Source: Amoebidium appalachense (taxonomy: Eukaryota; Ichthyosporea). Taken from it: a stretch of 64,000 nt of DNA. A program made the position numbers and the translations under genes. Of this stretch, positions 1 through 64,000 are shown piece by piece. The stretch is taken from NCBI GenBank assembly GCA_963693365.1, contig CAVNZM010000002.1:1426001-1490000 (forward strand). Direction: 5' to 3'. The stretch's first letter is position 1; each line of letters opens with the position of its first letter. The notes below the pieces were generated by a model. It did not search any database. It was not told the DNA's origin and was given only the letters and a program-made list of their open reading frames with translations.

Positions 1-34
1 CCTCCCCCCCCCCTCCCCCCACATCTCCGCTCAC

Positions 35-100
<66 letters not shown>

Positions 101-784
101 GAACTTTCCCCAACCCTTCATTATCAGACACCCACCCACTACCTACACCCAGGGCCATACCGACGTGCTCTCAACTTCCATAATTGTACTGCATACTGGC
201 AGAACCTGTGTCTGCTAACAAAGGAAAAGCAACTTATGGCAAACTATGAAAAAAAAATGTTTCGACTGAAGGCAAAGGGTGTTCTGTACACAGTACTAGG
301 TTGGTTAGGAATGAGAGCCATGAAACTGGGAGGGAATAATGATTGAGAAAATGTGTAGTCATTCTCACAACTTGAGTATCCTCCTCCCCCCTCCCCCGCC
401 CCCCCCCCCCCCCCCCCGAAAAAAACAAAAAAAAACCCCGCTGCCCACCCAACCCTCAGACACACATGCACGGGAACACAACCCTCTCTCTTCCTCTCCC
501 ACTGTCCGCTCTCCTACCTCCCGTTGCTTTTCGTTCTCTTCCTGCTACTTTCAATGGTTCGCTGCTTCCTCTAAAGGTTTAGGTTGCCTGGTTGGAAGGT
601 TGATAAAGGGCAAAAAGGGAGAGGGGAGAGGGGGAGGGGGGGGGGGGGGGGGGGGGGGTATGCATTAGATGTGGCACCATGGAAACTCGGACGTTGAAAA
701 ACCACCAAGATCCAAACATAAAACTCCATCAAAACATGCAGGCAAGTACGATTATCCGGGGGGAGGGGGAGGGGAGGGTTTAAC
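1..784. other. Repeat-rich flank, possible 3' exons of the VTT gene
   Basis: The stretch contains a (CA)n run at about 36-99, a poly(C) run near 387-417 and a poly(G) run near 636-659. On the minus strand near 140-215 there is a short basic open stretch (QLWKLRARRYGP) that could be a cytosolic tail of the VTT protein, but its phase was not proven. No other gene is seen. Confidence 0.4.
36..99. repeat. (CA)n microsatellite
   Basis: About 32 uninterrupted CA units are read directly from the sequence. The run lies in spacer or intron sequence at the left edge of the window. Confidence 0.95.
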
Positions 785-903
785 CTTTGACAAGACTCCC
801 GGCTGTGGCCAGGAAAAAAGTGACAAAGCGCACATGGGCAGCAGCAAGCACCCAATTCATAATGCCGTAGGGGTAGGGTGCTATGCGCAGTAGCAGCACT
901 AGC

Positions 904-944
<41 letters not shown>

Positions 945-947
945 GTT

Positions 948-1007
<60 letters not shown>

Positions 1008-1306
1008 TGTGTGTGTTTGTGTGTGTGTGTGTGAGGGTTGGTGTGTGTGCGTGTTGTATGTGCATGTGTGCGTGTGTGGACGGAGGTGTTGCCATGTGTG
1101 TTTTTGAACTAGAAGGTGATGCACAAGTGGGGGGGGGGGGGGGGGGGAGGGAGGGAGGGAGAGAGAGAGAGAAAGACGACTTGCAGGGAGAAATAATAAA
1201 GGATAAGCTTTTCAGTGTTTGGGTCCATATGCAATAGTCACCCAACCAGCGTGTATGGGTCATGCACAGCCCAGGCACCAGCCGAACCCCCCCCCCCCCC
1301 CCCCCC

Positions 1307-1338
<32 letters not shown>

Positions 1339-3137
1339 ACACACACCAAAAAACCAAGCCCATAGCGAACACTTGCGCGTTCACGTCCGAGAAAACATCC
1401 ACACCCTCCCCCCTCCCCCTCTCCTTCAACCTCTCTCCACCCCACTCCCCGCCCCCTTTCATCTGTTTCCCAATCCCCTTTCCCCTCCCTATGCACTTCA
1501 GTGCACACACACACACACACACACTCTCTCTCTCTCTCTCATCACTACATCCCTCTCCCCACCCCCCCCCCGTCCCCGCGCTGTCCAGCCCCACCGCCAT
1601 TGCCCCCGCACACATACACACCCACTCGCCCATACGCACCCATGCCCACCCACACATCTGCACACACCCTCACCCTCACACCTACACCCCTGTATATACC
1701 CATGCAGCCACACATACCCACATCCATACAACCACGCACACCCGCTCAACCACCCCCATCCACCCACACCTATCCTTATACCCACCACACACCCTCCTCC
1801 CCTCATACACCCAGCCCCATCCCCACCCATACACTCCCATACACCCAAATCCCCATACAGCCCCGCCCTCACCCCTCATACACACCCATACGCAATACCC
1901 CCGCCTCCACTCACACCTACCCCCACACCCATACACACACACCCGCACACCTTCAGGCCCTCGCTCTCCACCGCTCTCTTCATGGCTGCATATCTTGGGT
2001 ATCTCCTGATCCAGTCATCCTTGTGGCTCCTACCCAATACACCACACCATCAGCACATCTCTTATGTTGCCTGTCCTCCCCCCTCCCCCCCCCCCCCCCT
2101 CCCTCCCCCAGATACACTCAGGCCCGCCCTGTTAGCGATATACATAGCTGAGCCCCCCCCCCCCCCCCCCCCCCCTTCCCCCCCCCCCCCCCGCCCCCTC
2201 CCCCCCCAATGTTTGCCGGCTTTATCTTTTTTCTGGAAATCTGGAGTTCTTCTCAAAAGCCTATAGGCTCCCGCCTTTTCGCATCAAAACTTGCCCCTGC
2301 AGCCCAGCCCCCCCCCCCCCCCCCCCCCCCCCCCTTCCCCCTCCCCCCCTTTCCCTTCCCCCACCCACTCATCACCCGGCCCGAACACACAAACACATAG
2401 TCACTTCCGTTACCGGGGTCCCCACTCCTTACCCATTCCTGCTCTCCCCCTGTCTCCGTCCCTGGCCACATCACAATTCTCCCAGTGTCACCCGACCACC
2501 ATATCCTTTCCCCCCCCCCCGCCCCCACCCACCACCACCACCACCTTCCTTACGTGTGTGATCCCTTAAGGGAGAGGTGACCATGGGGGGTTGGTTGGGG
2601 GTTTGTTTGGGTTTGAACGCACCAAACACGCCATGCAAAGATAAACCAAAGACAACGCTTTTATTTGCACAGTCACGAGTACAAAGAGGGTACAGTATTC
2701 CCGGAGCCCACGGTCACCCCTCCGCGCGCGCGCGCGTGTGTGTGTGGTGTGTGTGTGTGTGTTGGGGGGGGGGAGGGGGGGGGGGGGGAGAGGAATGTAT
2801 GCCAGGCACCTGAGCACAACATTTGCCACTGCATAGGAGCAGCAACCTCCCACCAGGGCCCCAGCATAGGCAACGAAAAATCCCCAATACCTGCACAAGA
2901 AAACAAAAACTGTCAGTTCATATCAAATACTACCCCCCCCCGGGGGGACCGGGGGGCGGTCCCCAAAGAAGTTTTCCTCCACTTCTGCTGTCACCCATGC
3001 CCTGCCTGCTTTTCTTTTTTTTTAAAAAAAGCGAGAGAAAAGGGTGTGTGGGATGGGTGGGTGGGTAGGCGGATGGGTGTTTTATTTATTATATTTTATT
3101 TCTTTGTTTATTTACTTATTTATTTTCATACTTTTGT

Positions 3138-3177
<40 letters not shown>

Positions 3178-4121
3178 GGCAAACACCGACACGCACACTA
3201 CTTCGTCTTTACGGCCAGCACTGCTGTAAATTTCTGAAAGCTATTCCCAAAGGACGTGCACTTTCTTCAAATTACGCACTTGTGTTTGTGAGAAACTGTG
3301 TGCTTGCGTAATGATGGTGTGTACGGACATGGGGCCCCGATAGTTTTGTTTTTTGTGAATGATGGATGGATCTGCAATGACATCTGTTGCCATGCACACA
3401 TGCATGACATTTCGTTGTGTGTGTGCAAGAATGTGTGCACCCAAGGGCCTGAGCACGCCATATTCTCTCCAATGTTTCACACGACTTACACGTCCAACAC
3501 CTGGTACCATCTTACCCATGTAACAGCGATGATAAGAAATTCATTGCATCTTTGAGTGGTAATAAGACCTAAAAAAAAGAGAAACCCCCCGTTGTACCCC
3601 TCCAACCCCCCCCCCTCTCCCCCTCCCCCCCCCCCACGGCCCCCCTTGGGGATTACCATGTCGCTTACCCATAGACGAAACCAATGATCATCAGTATGGT
3701 GGCATAGCCCGGTACCGGAGGAAAGGACACACAAACCATGCACAAAACCATAATGAGGACCCCCCTGTAGCAACATACTGTAAGCGAGTTGACGTGGCAA
3801 TTAAGCATGTCAGCTGACTTCGATATAATAGGAATAATAGCACATAAAAACAAGTGACAGAGCTATTTCAGTAGAGCTCATGTTCGCAATCTTTAAAGCG
3901 CCTGCGGCGTGCTGGACCAAAGAGAGATCCAAGATTACCGGCCGAATTAAGCATGAGAGCCTGTGTATGAGCAAAAAAGGCGGCAATGGTACCTGGAGAA
4001 GCCTCGTTTTTTAGGGTGTTGTGTGCACGCTAGCTTGTGTGTTTCTGTGTGCCTGTTTGCGTTTGTGCTCTCTCTCTCTCTCTCTCTCTCCCTCTGTGTG
4101 TGTGTGTGTGTGTGATGTGTC

Positions 4122-4200
<79 letters not shown>

Positions 4201-4691
4201 CCGCGTGTTCTAGCATGTGTGGTTATTTGTGGGTGTGACAGCGATTGCTTGCTTGTGCGAACACACGTGTGTGTGTGGCGTGCATGTCCTAGTGACTGGT
4301 CGAAAATTTTACCTAAACACCAGCAAGGATCTACAGTAGGGATGCACCACCAAAAAGAGATGCTAAGATCTCATCCAAGAAAATAAGGTTCACGAGATCC
4401 CGCTTCTCAAATACACTTAAAATCATTATGCGCGCAGGTGAACTCTTCTTATCCCATAAAACAAGCAAGATTCTGAACAAAGACATTCATCGATTCTATT
4501 GAGGCTGGCTGGGGTGTCACTTACAGGGGTCCGGCAGAGCGCACATAATCGGCCAATTGTACAAAAAACGCGTAGATGTTTTTCCTGTGAACCACAAAGA
4601 GAACGGTAATCACGACTGTTATAAGGGCGCAAAACACAAGTGACAAGTTCCTCTTGAGGAAGTTAGCTACTTTTCGTAATCTGTCGGTCAT
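785..4691 (-). CDS. TVP38/TMEM64-family VTT-domain membrane protein, 3' end unresolved
   Basis: Exons, in transcription order: 4525-4691, 3669-3764, 2810-2890, 1951-2029, 785-902. All four junctions keep phase and have GT-AG borders. Exon 1 starts at the first ATG (MTDRLRK) and encodes a basic N-terminus and a transmembrane segment (LVFCALITVVITVLFVV). Exon 2 carries the family signature FPPVPGY...GFVYG, exon 3 a Gly/Ala membrane stretch (GFFVAYAGALVGG), exon 4 the amphipathic RRYPRYAAMKRAVESEGLK stretch, and exon 5 LLLRIAPYPYGIMNWVL. These are the conserved blocks of the SNARE-associated Golgi (VTT) family, whose TVP38/TMEM64/TMEM41 members act in Golgi/ER membranes, some as lipid scramblases. 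The last donor (AAAG|GTTAAA) leaves phase 1. Later exons should lie to the left; weak candidates are at 650-735 and 140-215, but neither could be joined. The gene is divergent from the plus-strand gene at 5441. Confidence 0.85.
905..1038. repeat. (GT)n microsatellite next to a splice acceptor
   Basis: An interrupted GT array. In the sense of the minus-strand VTT gene it reads (CA)n and runs directly into the acceptor TACAG of the exon that starts at 902. Confidence 0.9.
4068..4197. repeat. (CT)n-(GT)n compound microsatellite
   Basis: A CT run (about 4071-4091) is followed by GT runs reaching 4197. The array sits in the first intron of the VTT gene. Confidence 0.95.
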
Positions 4692-5440
4692 CTTGTTTTT
4701 AGGTTCAATCGTTAGCGTGGGCCAACGCTGCAATGTGTGGCAACTAAATTGTGAGCGAAGAGGATTTATTAAGCTACCCTTGCTTCTCTACCTCATTCTC
4801 AAAAAGCTTTAGTTAAATCACGCCAAAAGCGCCCACGTGAAACAAAAAACAAGCAAGTCGTAATCTTTGACTAAAACGCAGTTCCACCCTTCCCCTTCCT
4901 TGTCAGAGAATGCAGTCGGGGAACTTGTTTCGATCTGCTTTTATACCAGCAGCAGCAGTGCTGCCTTAGGCCTAAATTAATCAGCAGTATTTTATAAGAT
5001 CGAACTTTGACATCCAATCAAAAAACTGTAAATATGCGATTTGTTTACGATTTGAACAGGAGATCGGGTGAAACCCGCGCCGGCGCATGCCTGGCATGCG
5101 TGCGCCTCCCGCCTGAGTCACAAGTTGAGGGTGTGGGAGAGAGTGTGTGGGTGTGTGCATGAACGTGTGTGGGTGTTTGTTTCTGAGTCTAATAGTCAAG
5201 CTTCGTTTCTGCGCAGAAAGCGTCTCGGACGCACATAACATACTTCATAACATACTTCATAAGGTTAGCTGAGTGATTAACGGCTCAATCATTACAGCTA
5301 TAGTTCTCGTTGGTGAGGGTTAACGTTTCAAACACCCCCCATAGTTGGTTGCAACCTGCAGCCTCCGGGTTTTACGCGCATCCAAGAGTATACTTCACCC
5401 GAGTCACATCGTGCTCTTTGGGCGCTGTACAAACGCAAAC
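4692..5440. promoter_or_regulatory. Divergent intergenic region, putative bidirectional promoter
   Basis: About 750 bp separate the ATG of the minus-strand VTT gene (4691) from the ATG of the plus-strand gene (5441). This is one of the least repetitive stretches in the window. A CCAAT box is present at 5014-5018. No TATA box can be assigned with confidence. The promoter role is inferred from head-to-head gene order. Confidence 0.5.
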
Positions 5441-13391
<7,951 letters not shown>

Positions 13392-13521
13392 TTATAGCTC
13401 ATGCACACAGTACCGCCTAGCATATGCAGACACTACTTCAAGCTCTCACACCACCATCTTGTATATTTGGCGAGGTCCTGTAAAATGCCCCCGCACTTTT
13501 CCACAAAAACATACAGACGCA

Positions 13522-13591
<70 letters not shown>

Positions 13592-13594
<3 letters not shown>

Positions 13595-13959
13595 TCTGCC
13601 TTAATATCTGCAGAGTGCTTTGTATGCTCTCAGCATCTGATTCACTACTATTTTCGTGCCTTAACATGCACCCGACTATCGCAATAGATATAGAGGATGA
13701 GGTGTTACAGTATGTCTGTGTCGGCTTCTGCCCCTGGCGGGTATGAGCTGCTTTGATTGGAATTTATTTGGACTCGTGGCTGGGCCATGCATCTATGTAC
13801 CAGTGAAGCTACAAGAATAAACAGGAGATTATCGTAACGTATGTTTTGATTACGAGTGCCATGCGACACACACACACTCTCTCTGCCCCTTAATATCTGC
13901 AGAGTGCTTTGTATCCTCTCAGCATCTGATTCACTACTATTTCTTGCCTCAACATGCCA
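13592..13959 (+). repeat. Dispersed 80-bp direct duplication
   Basis: The segments 13592-13670 and 13879-13959 share the core TAATATCTGCAGAGTGCTTT and the text after it, offset by 289 bp with a few substitutions and indels. Each copy is preceded by a CA/CT run, so the microsatellite may have mediated the duplication. Confidence 0.85.
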
Positions 13960-14269
13960 TGCATCCATATCCCAGTTTGTCCATTTAAATTCTACATATT
14001 CGATTCCCTGGGTAGCAACACCTACACACATTCAGTTACTAAATGCATTCGCACACACACGGACACACCAGGATCTGCACACTGGCCAAAAAAAAAAGGG
14101 GGGGGGCTGCATATGTAGATGCGCATCCTATATATATATACACATTACACAGACCTGCGTACATGTACCGTGGTGGCCTGGGCACGCCCACCGTGTTTGC
14201 ATCGGGCCAGTCAGAGCAGGCAGCTGCATGCAGTATGTGTGCATGGCGCATGCTCTGCACTGCGAGCTA

Positions 14270-14725
14270 AATGATGTATTCTGCAAAAAGCAGAATTGTT
14301 CTGTAGAAAGCAGGATTATGGTGAAAAGCCAGAATTATTCTGCCTTGAAATTATTCTGCAAAAGCAGGATGTTTTGGAGCGATTTTGTTCTGCTGCCGTG
14401 AGCAGTCTGTGTTTCTGCTAGAAGCAGATTAATCAGGCTGCTAATTATAAAGGCGGAATAATTCTGGTCAAAGCAGGTCCCATGATTCAGAATACAATTG
14501 CAAGTGGCTTTTGCTGAATAATTTTGCTTTTGCGGAATAATCCTTTTTTAGCAGAACAATTATGCTTTCTGTTTTGCTTTTTACAGTATAATTCTGTTTG
14601 ATTTTTTTTTGTGGAAAACGTTTTTTGCAGAATGATTCTGCTCGGAGCAAGTTGATTCTGATGTGTGTGAATCTGTTGATTCTGCTGATGTGCGATGACT
14701 TCTGATTCAGCAGAATCAACTTAGT
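14270..14725. repeat. ATTCTGC/GCAGAAT palindrome-rich region
   Basis: Over about 450 bp the motif TTCTGC and its complement GCAGAA (with AATAATTCTG variants) recur more than ten times in both orientations, giving many small inverted repeats such as ATTCTGC-AAAAA-GCAGAAT at 14279-14296. It has no stable period and no open frame, and is not a simple microsatellite. Its origin is unknown. Confidence 0.7.
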
Positions 14726-15136
14726 TGAAATAGGGGTCGTGAATGATTTTTAGAATGGAGCTGGCACATTGTCTGGTTATCGATTGGGTGTGCGCCTCTA
14801 TGGTATCCCGTGCTATTTGGCCTTTCAAATTGTGGGTTAATGAGACTAGCAGCCAGGCTGAGTGATCCAAGTCGTAGTGTATGATAGGGGGGTCGATATG
14901 CGGAGGCTACACGGGGTTTCCGTGTGTGAAGGTTGGTGTGGTGATCTTTTATTTATTTTGTGAATGGCACTTCATCCAGGCTTTCAAATATGGGCATAGA
15001 ATGAACAATCAAAGAATTTGACTGCCACGTACAGTCAAATTCCAATTTGGAAGGATAACATGTGTGCTAAGGGGAACCATTGATTGCATATGCATATTAT
15101 AGACCCGATCCCATGCAGGAAAAAGTAAAATGAGGT

Positions 15137-15142
15137 TTATTT
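15137..15142 (-). terminator. Putative poly(A) signal of the PARP gene
   Basis: On the minus strand AATAAA lies about 370 bp past the TAG of the PARP gene. It is the most plausible signal read in the 3' flank; cleavage was not shown. Confidence 0.4.
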
Positions 15143-15507
15143 CCTTTTCGTCAGCTCCGTCTATTTTTCAGTGGCCCAAACGGTTTTCTTGAAAGGAGCC
15201 TACAACAAAGGAGCTAAATAGGCGTAATTCTGCATCTTTACGCCATATAATTATATAAAAAGTCTAAAGGCGCTGATTTAGAAAGCAACCCCCACAGGGT
15301 GCCCACAGAACAAACACATTCGCCTTCTAAATTATCTGCTACAACTTCATCAGGTATGCGATAACCCAAGTTTGATCAAATGCCATTCACTCATACCCAT
15401 ACCAAAATAAACCTCATTCTTACACGTTCCGTTTTTAGCTCTTTCATTGAACTTGAAGAGTTTTTTGTTCTTAGACATGACATCATACATGCACAACACC
15501 ACCCACA

Positions 15508-52827
<37,320 letters not shown>

Positions 52828-53480
52828 CCTGCTTGATGCTGTGCAGCAGTGCTCGAGGCACTGCAAGACGGAGCCGCAAACCCACCCTAATTCTAAAGCG
52901 CTGAACAGCCTTCGTCGGTGCTTCCTTCGTGAATGCTGATCTATTCAGTCTATGTGACGCTCACTTTGGATATTCCGTCTCGTTGGCTCTATGATTCATT
53001 TGCTCACTTTTTCTCTTTTCTCTCTTCCTGCAAAGTCCCCGCCTTGCTTTAGAGCTCCTTTTATGCTTTTTGCAGGAGGGGAAACACCGTGACCCTGCTA
53101 GCGCTCGCTCAAAACAAGTTTTTGACGCGACGAGGTTCAAGTGAGCCGCTGCGGGCATGCTGCTTTCCTATTGGTCTGACAAAATAGGGAGCTTCCTATT
53201 GGCGTAAAGATCTAAATACAACAGCTTTAAACTGTTGTGACTTGATTGGTTTACAGGGAAAAGTTACTATTTATGGAAGGTATCTTTAAAGACCCAACAT
53301 TCCTGCGTAGATGTCGCCCCTCTCGGCCTCTCTGGATCCTCCACCGGCCTGAGGCTGGCAGCCTGCACATGCACACGGTGCACTGGTTGCCAAGTAGTAC
53401 ATACGTGTGCATGTTCAGGTAACACGGCAACGAGATTGACAAGTAGTTTTCGTTACATATATGCCCTTGCTAATGGTGAG
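52828..53480 (-). promoter_or_regulatory. 5' flank of the PARP gene with three CCAAT boxes
   Basis: This stretch directly upstream of the ATG lacks homopolymer arrays. On the minus (sense) strand CCAAT boxes occur at 53170-53174 (ACCAAT), 53198-53202 (GCCAAT) and 53245-53249 (ACCAAT), about 340-420 bp before the ATG. Their spacing (28 and 47 bp) resembles NF-Y-type clusters. No TATA box is evident. Promoter function is inferred. Confidence 0.5.
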
Positions 53481-53489
53481 AGGTACTAT

Positions 53490-53503
53490 AAAGTGTGACC
53501 GGT

Positions 53504-53556
<53 letters not shown>

Positions 53557-53910
53557 GGTCCCGGCCCCGTTAGGGAGCGTTGATTTTAAAACCGGGGAGG
53601 GGGTAGTAGAAAGTTTCGGGGGGTAAGGGGGTCGTGGGTACCCTCCCCCGGGGGGGGGGGGGGGGGACCCGTCTCCTCTACGGTGGTGGGTACCCCCCCC
53701 CCCCCCCCCCCCCCCTGAGGCCTCATATGTGAACATATAGTACTATATAGTACTTATAGTACTATATAAGAGCCTGGCCGGGGTGGTGGGGTACCCCCCC
53801 CCCCCTGGGGGGGGAGGGGGGGGGGACCCAACCTCTCGCAGGGTGGCGGGTACCCCCCCCTCAAAACTTGCTACTACCCCCCCCTGGCTTCAAAATCAAT
53901 GCACCCTTAT
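53490..53910. mobile_element. Palindromic foldback element with GGTACC/C-run modules
   Basis: Imperfect inverted arms of about 48 bp lie at about 53574-53622 (GGGAGCGTTGATTTTAAAACC start) and 53858-53906 (whose complement starts GGGTGCATTGATTTTGAAGCC). Both arms then share GGGGGTAGTAG, and AAGTTT follows after one variable base. Between them are five GGTACCC modules with long C- or G-runs, and a small palindromic centre (GAGGCCTC, then TAGTACTATATAGTACT). A direct repeat GGGGGGACCC...GTGG(T/C)GGGTACCCCC occurs near 53660-53700 and 53818-53858. There is no open frame. A MITE-like or foldback transposon is plausible; target-site duplications were not identified. Confidence 0.6.
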
Positions 53911-54115
53911 TCCTGTTCACTTTGCTATCATATCGTCGGTGCTAGCGGGTCATGTTTTTTCATTCTCAGCAGTCGCTGGGTCGGGTGGGCACTTTTTGTG
54001 TCTGCTACCTTCTGAGGTAGCTCTTATTTTTAGGGGCTGCGGACGATCCGGAGAGTGGCTGATCACGTGACTCTCACTGTGTCTCCTACCCTTGAAAAAT
54101 ATCAGCCAGCGTCGA

Positions 54116-54121
54116 TTTATT
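54116..54121 (-). terminator. Putative poly(A) signal of the beta-helix gene
   Basis: AATAAA on the minus strand about 258 bp beyond the TGA stop at 54379-54381. The location fits a 3' UTR. Confidence 0.5.
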
Positions 54122-54378
54122 CGTACATAGGCTAGAGGGCACAGTCAGTGCGTGCCAGCTTTTGTGTATTGCCGTCTGTCCCACCTACACACGCACCAAC
54201 ATCGATCATACAGGCAATGCCCCACTCTAACTGCCCCCCTCCTCCCCCCCCCCCCCCTCCCCCCCCCCTCCCCCCCCCCCCCCCCAAGAAAAAAAAAAAA
54301 GAAAGAAAAAAAGAAAGAAACACCCATCCACACCCACGCACACCCTAACACGCATAAATACACCCAAGGCAATGTCAT

Positions 54379-63972
<9,594 letters not shown>

Positions 63973-64000
63973 CTGCCCCCTCCTCTAACCCCCCCCCTCC

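Larger units (their letters stand above)
13392..15507. other. Convergent intergenic spacer
   Basis: The 2.1 kb between the stop of the plus-strand gene (13389-13391) and the stop of the minus-strand PARP gene (15508-15510) holds a (CA)n run (13522-13585), a dispersed duplication and a palindrome-rich segment. A possible AATAAA poly(A) signal for the plus-strand gene is at 13816-13821, unusually far from its stop. No coding exon was found. Confidence 0.7.

Noticed and set aside
2195-2256. Minus-strand segment reading LLRRTPDFQKKDKAGKHW as a possible VTT exon
   Set aside because: It has an acceptor but no donor; the neighbouring exon 1951-2029 joins exon 2810-2890 in phase and fits the family directly.
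571-2266. Long His/Thr-, Pro- and Gly-rich open frames on both strands
   Set aside because: They are translations of CA/GT, poly(C)/poly(G) and CACCC-rich repeats; the same DNA is open in several frames and the real exons nearby (785-902, 1951-2029) are in another context.
4981-5241. 86-residue minus-strand open frame upstream of the VTT gene
   Set aside because: No conserved sequence; it lies in the divergent promoter region and is probably chance.

Overview
The window is nuclear DNA from an intron-rich eukaryote. The species is not recognised; a protist or early-branching lineage is possible but not shown. It holds four spliced protein genes and two tRNA genes. Introns and spacers are loaded with poly(C)/poly(G) runs of 15-50 bases, GT/CA and GA/CT microsatellites and short tandem duplications. 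Most long open frames here (His/Thr, Cys/Val, Pro, Gly or Ser/Leu repeats) are translations of these repeats, not genes. I built the exons by hand from splice signals, reading phase and family motifs; no transcript evidence was available.

Layout, left to right. (1) 785-4691, minus strand: a TVP38/TMEM64-family (VTT domain) membrane protein; five exons join in phase and the 3' end is unresolved. (2) 5441-13391, plus strand: a nine-exon gene for an unrecognised 275-residue protein with a possible mitochondrial leader. It is divergent from gene 1 across about 750 bp. (3) 15508-52827, minus strand: the main content, a 61-exon gene that joins in phase from ATG to stop (6495 nt, 2164 residues). Its domain order is basic/acidic N-terminus, chromodomain, long ankyrin-repeat region, WGR domain, PARP regulatory domain, PARP catalytic domain with H-Y-E triad, and an acidic tail. 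(4) 54379-63972, minus strand, 5' end outside the window: a right-handed beta-helix protein like bacterial DUF4955 proteins, with a C-terminal jelly-roll carbohydrate-binding-like module.

tRNA-Gln(CUG) lies in an intron of gene 3 and tRNA-Arg(CCU) in an intron of gene 4, both in the host sense. The 1.55 kb between genes 3 and 4 holds three CCAAT boxes and a palindromic foldback element. The 2.1 kb between the convergent genes 2 and 3 holds a GCAGAA-palindrome region and an 80-bp duplication.

The most unusual points are the chromodomain-ankyrin-WGR-PARP architecture, two intronic minisatellites whose units copy the adjacent 5' splice site, (GT)n and (CA)n runs that begin exactly at donors and acceptors, C-tracts just after many donors, and several GC-AG introns in the PARP gene. 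The genes share no evident pathway. The PARP is probably a nuclear chromatin or DNA-damage enzyme, the VTT protein an endomembrane lipid-handling protein, and the beta-helix protein probably secreted.
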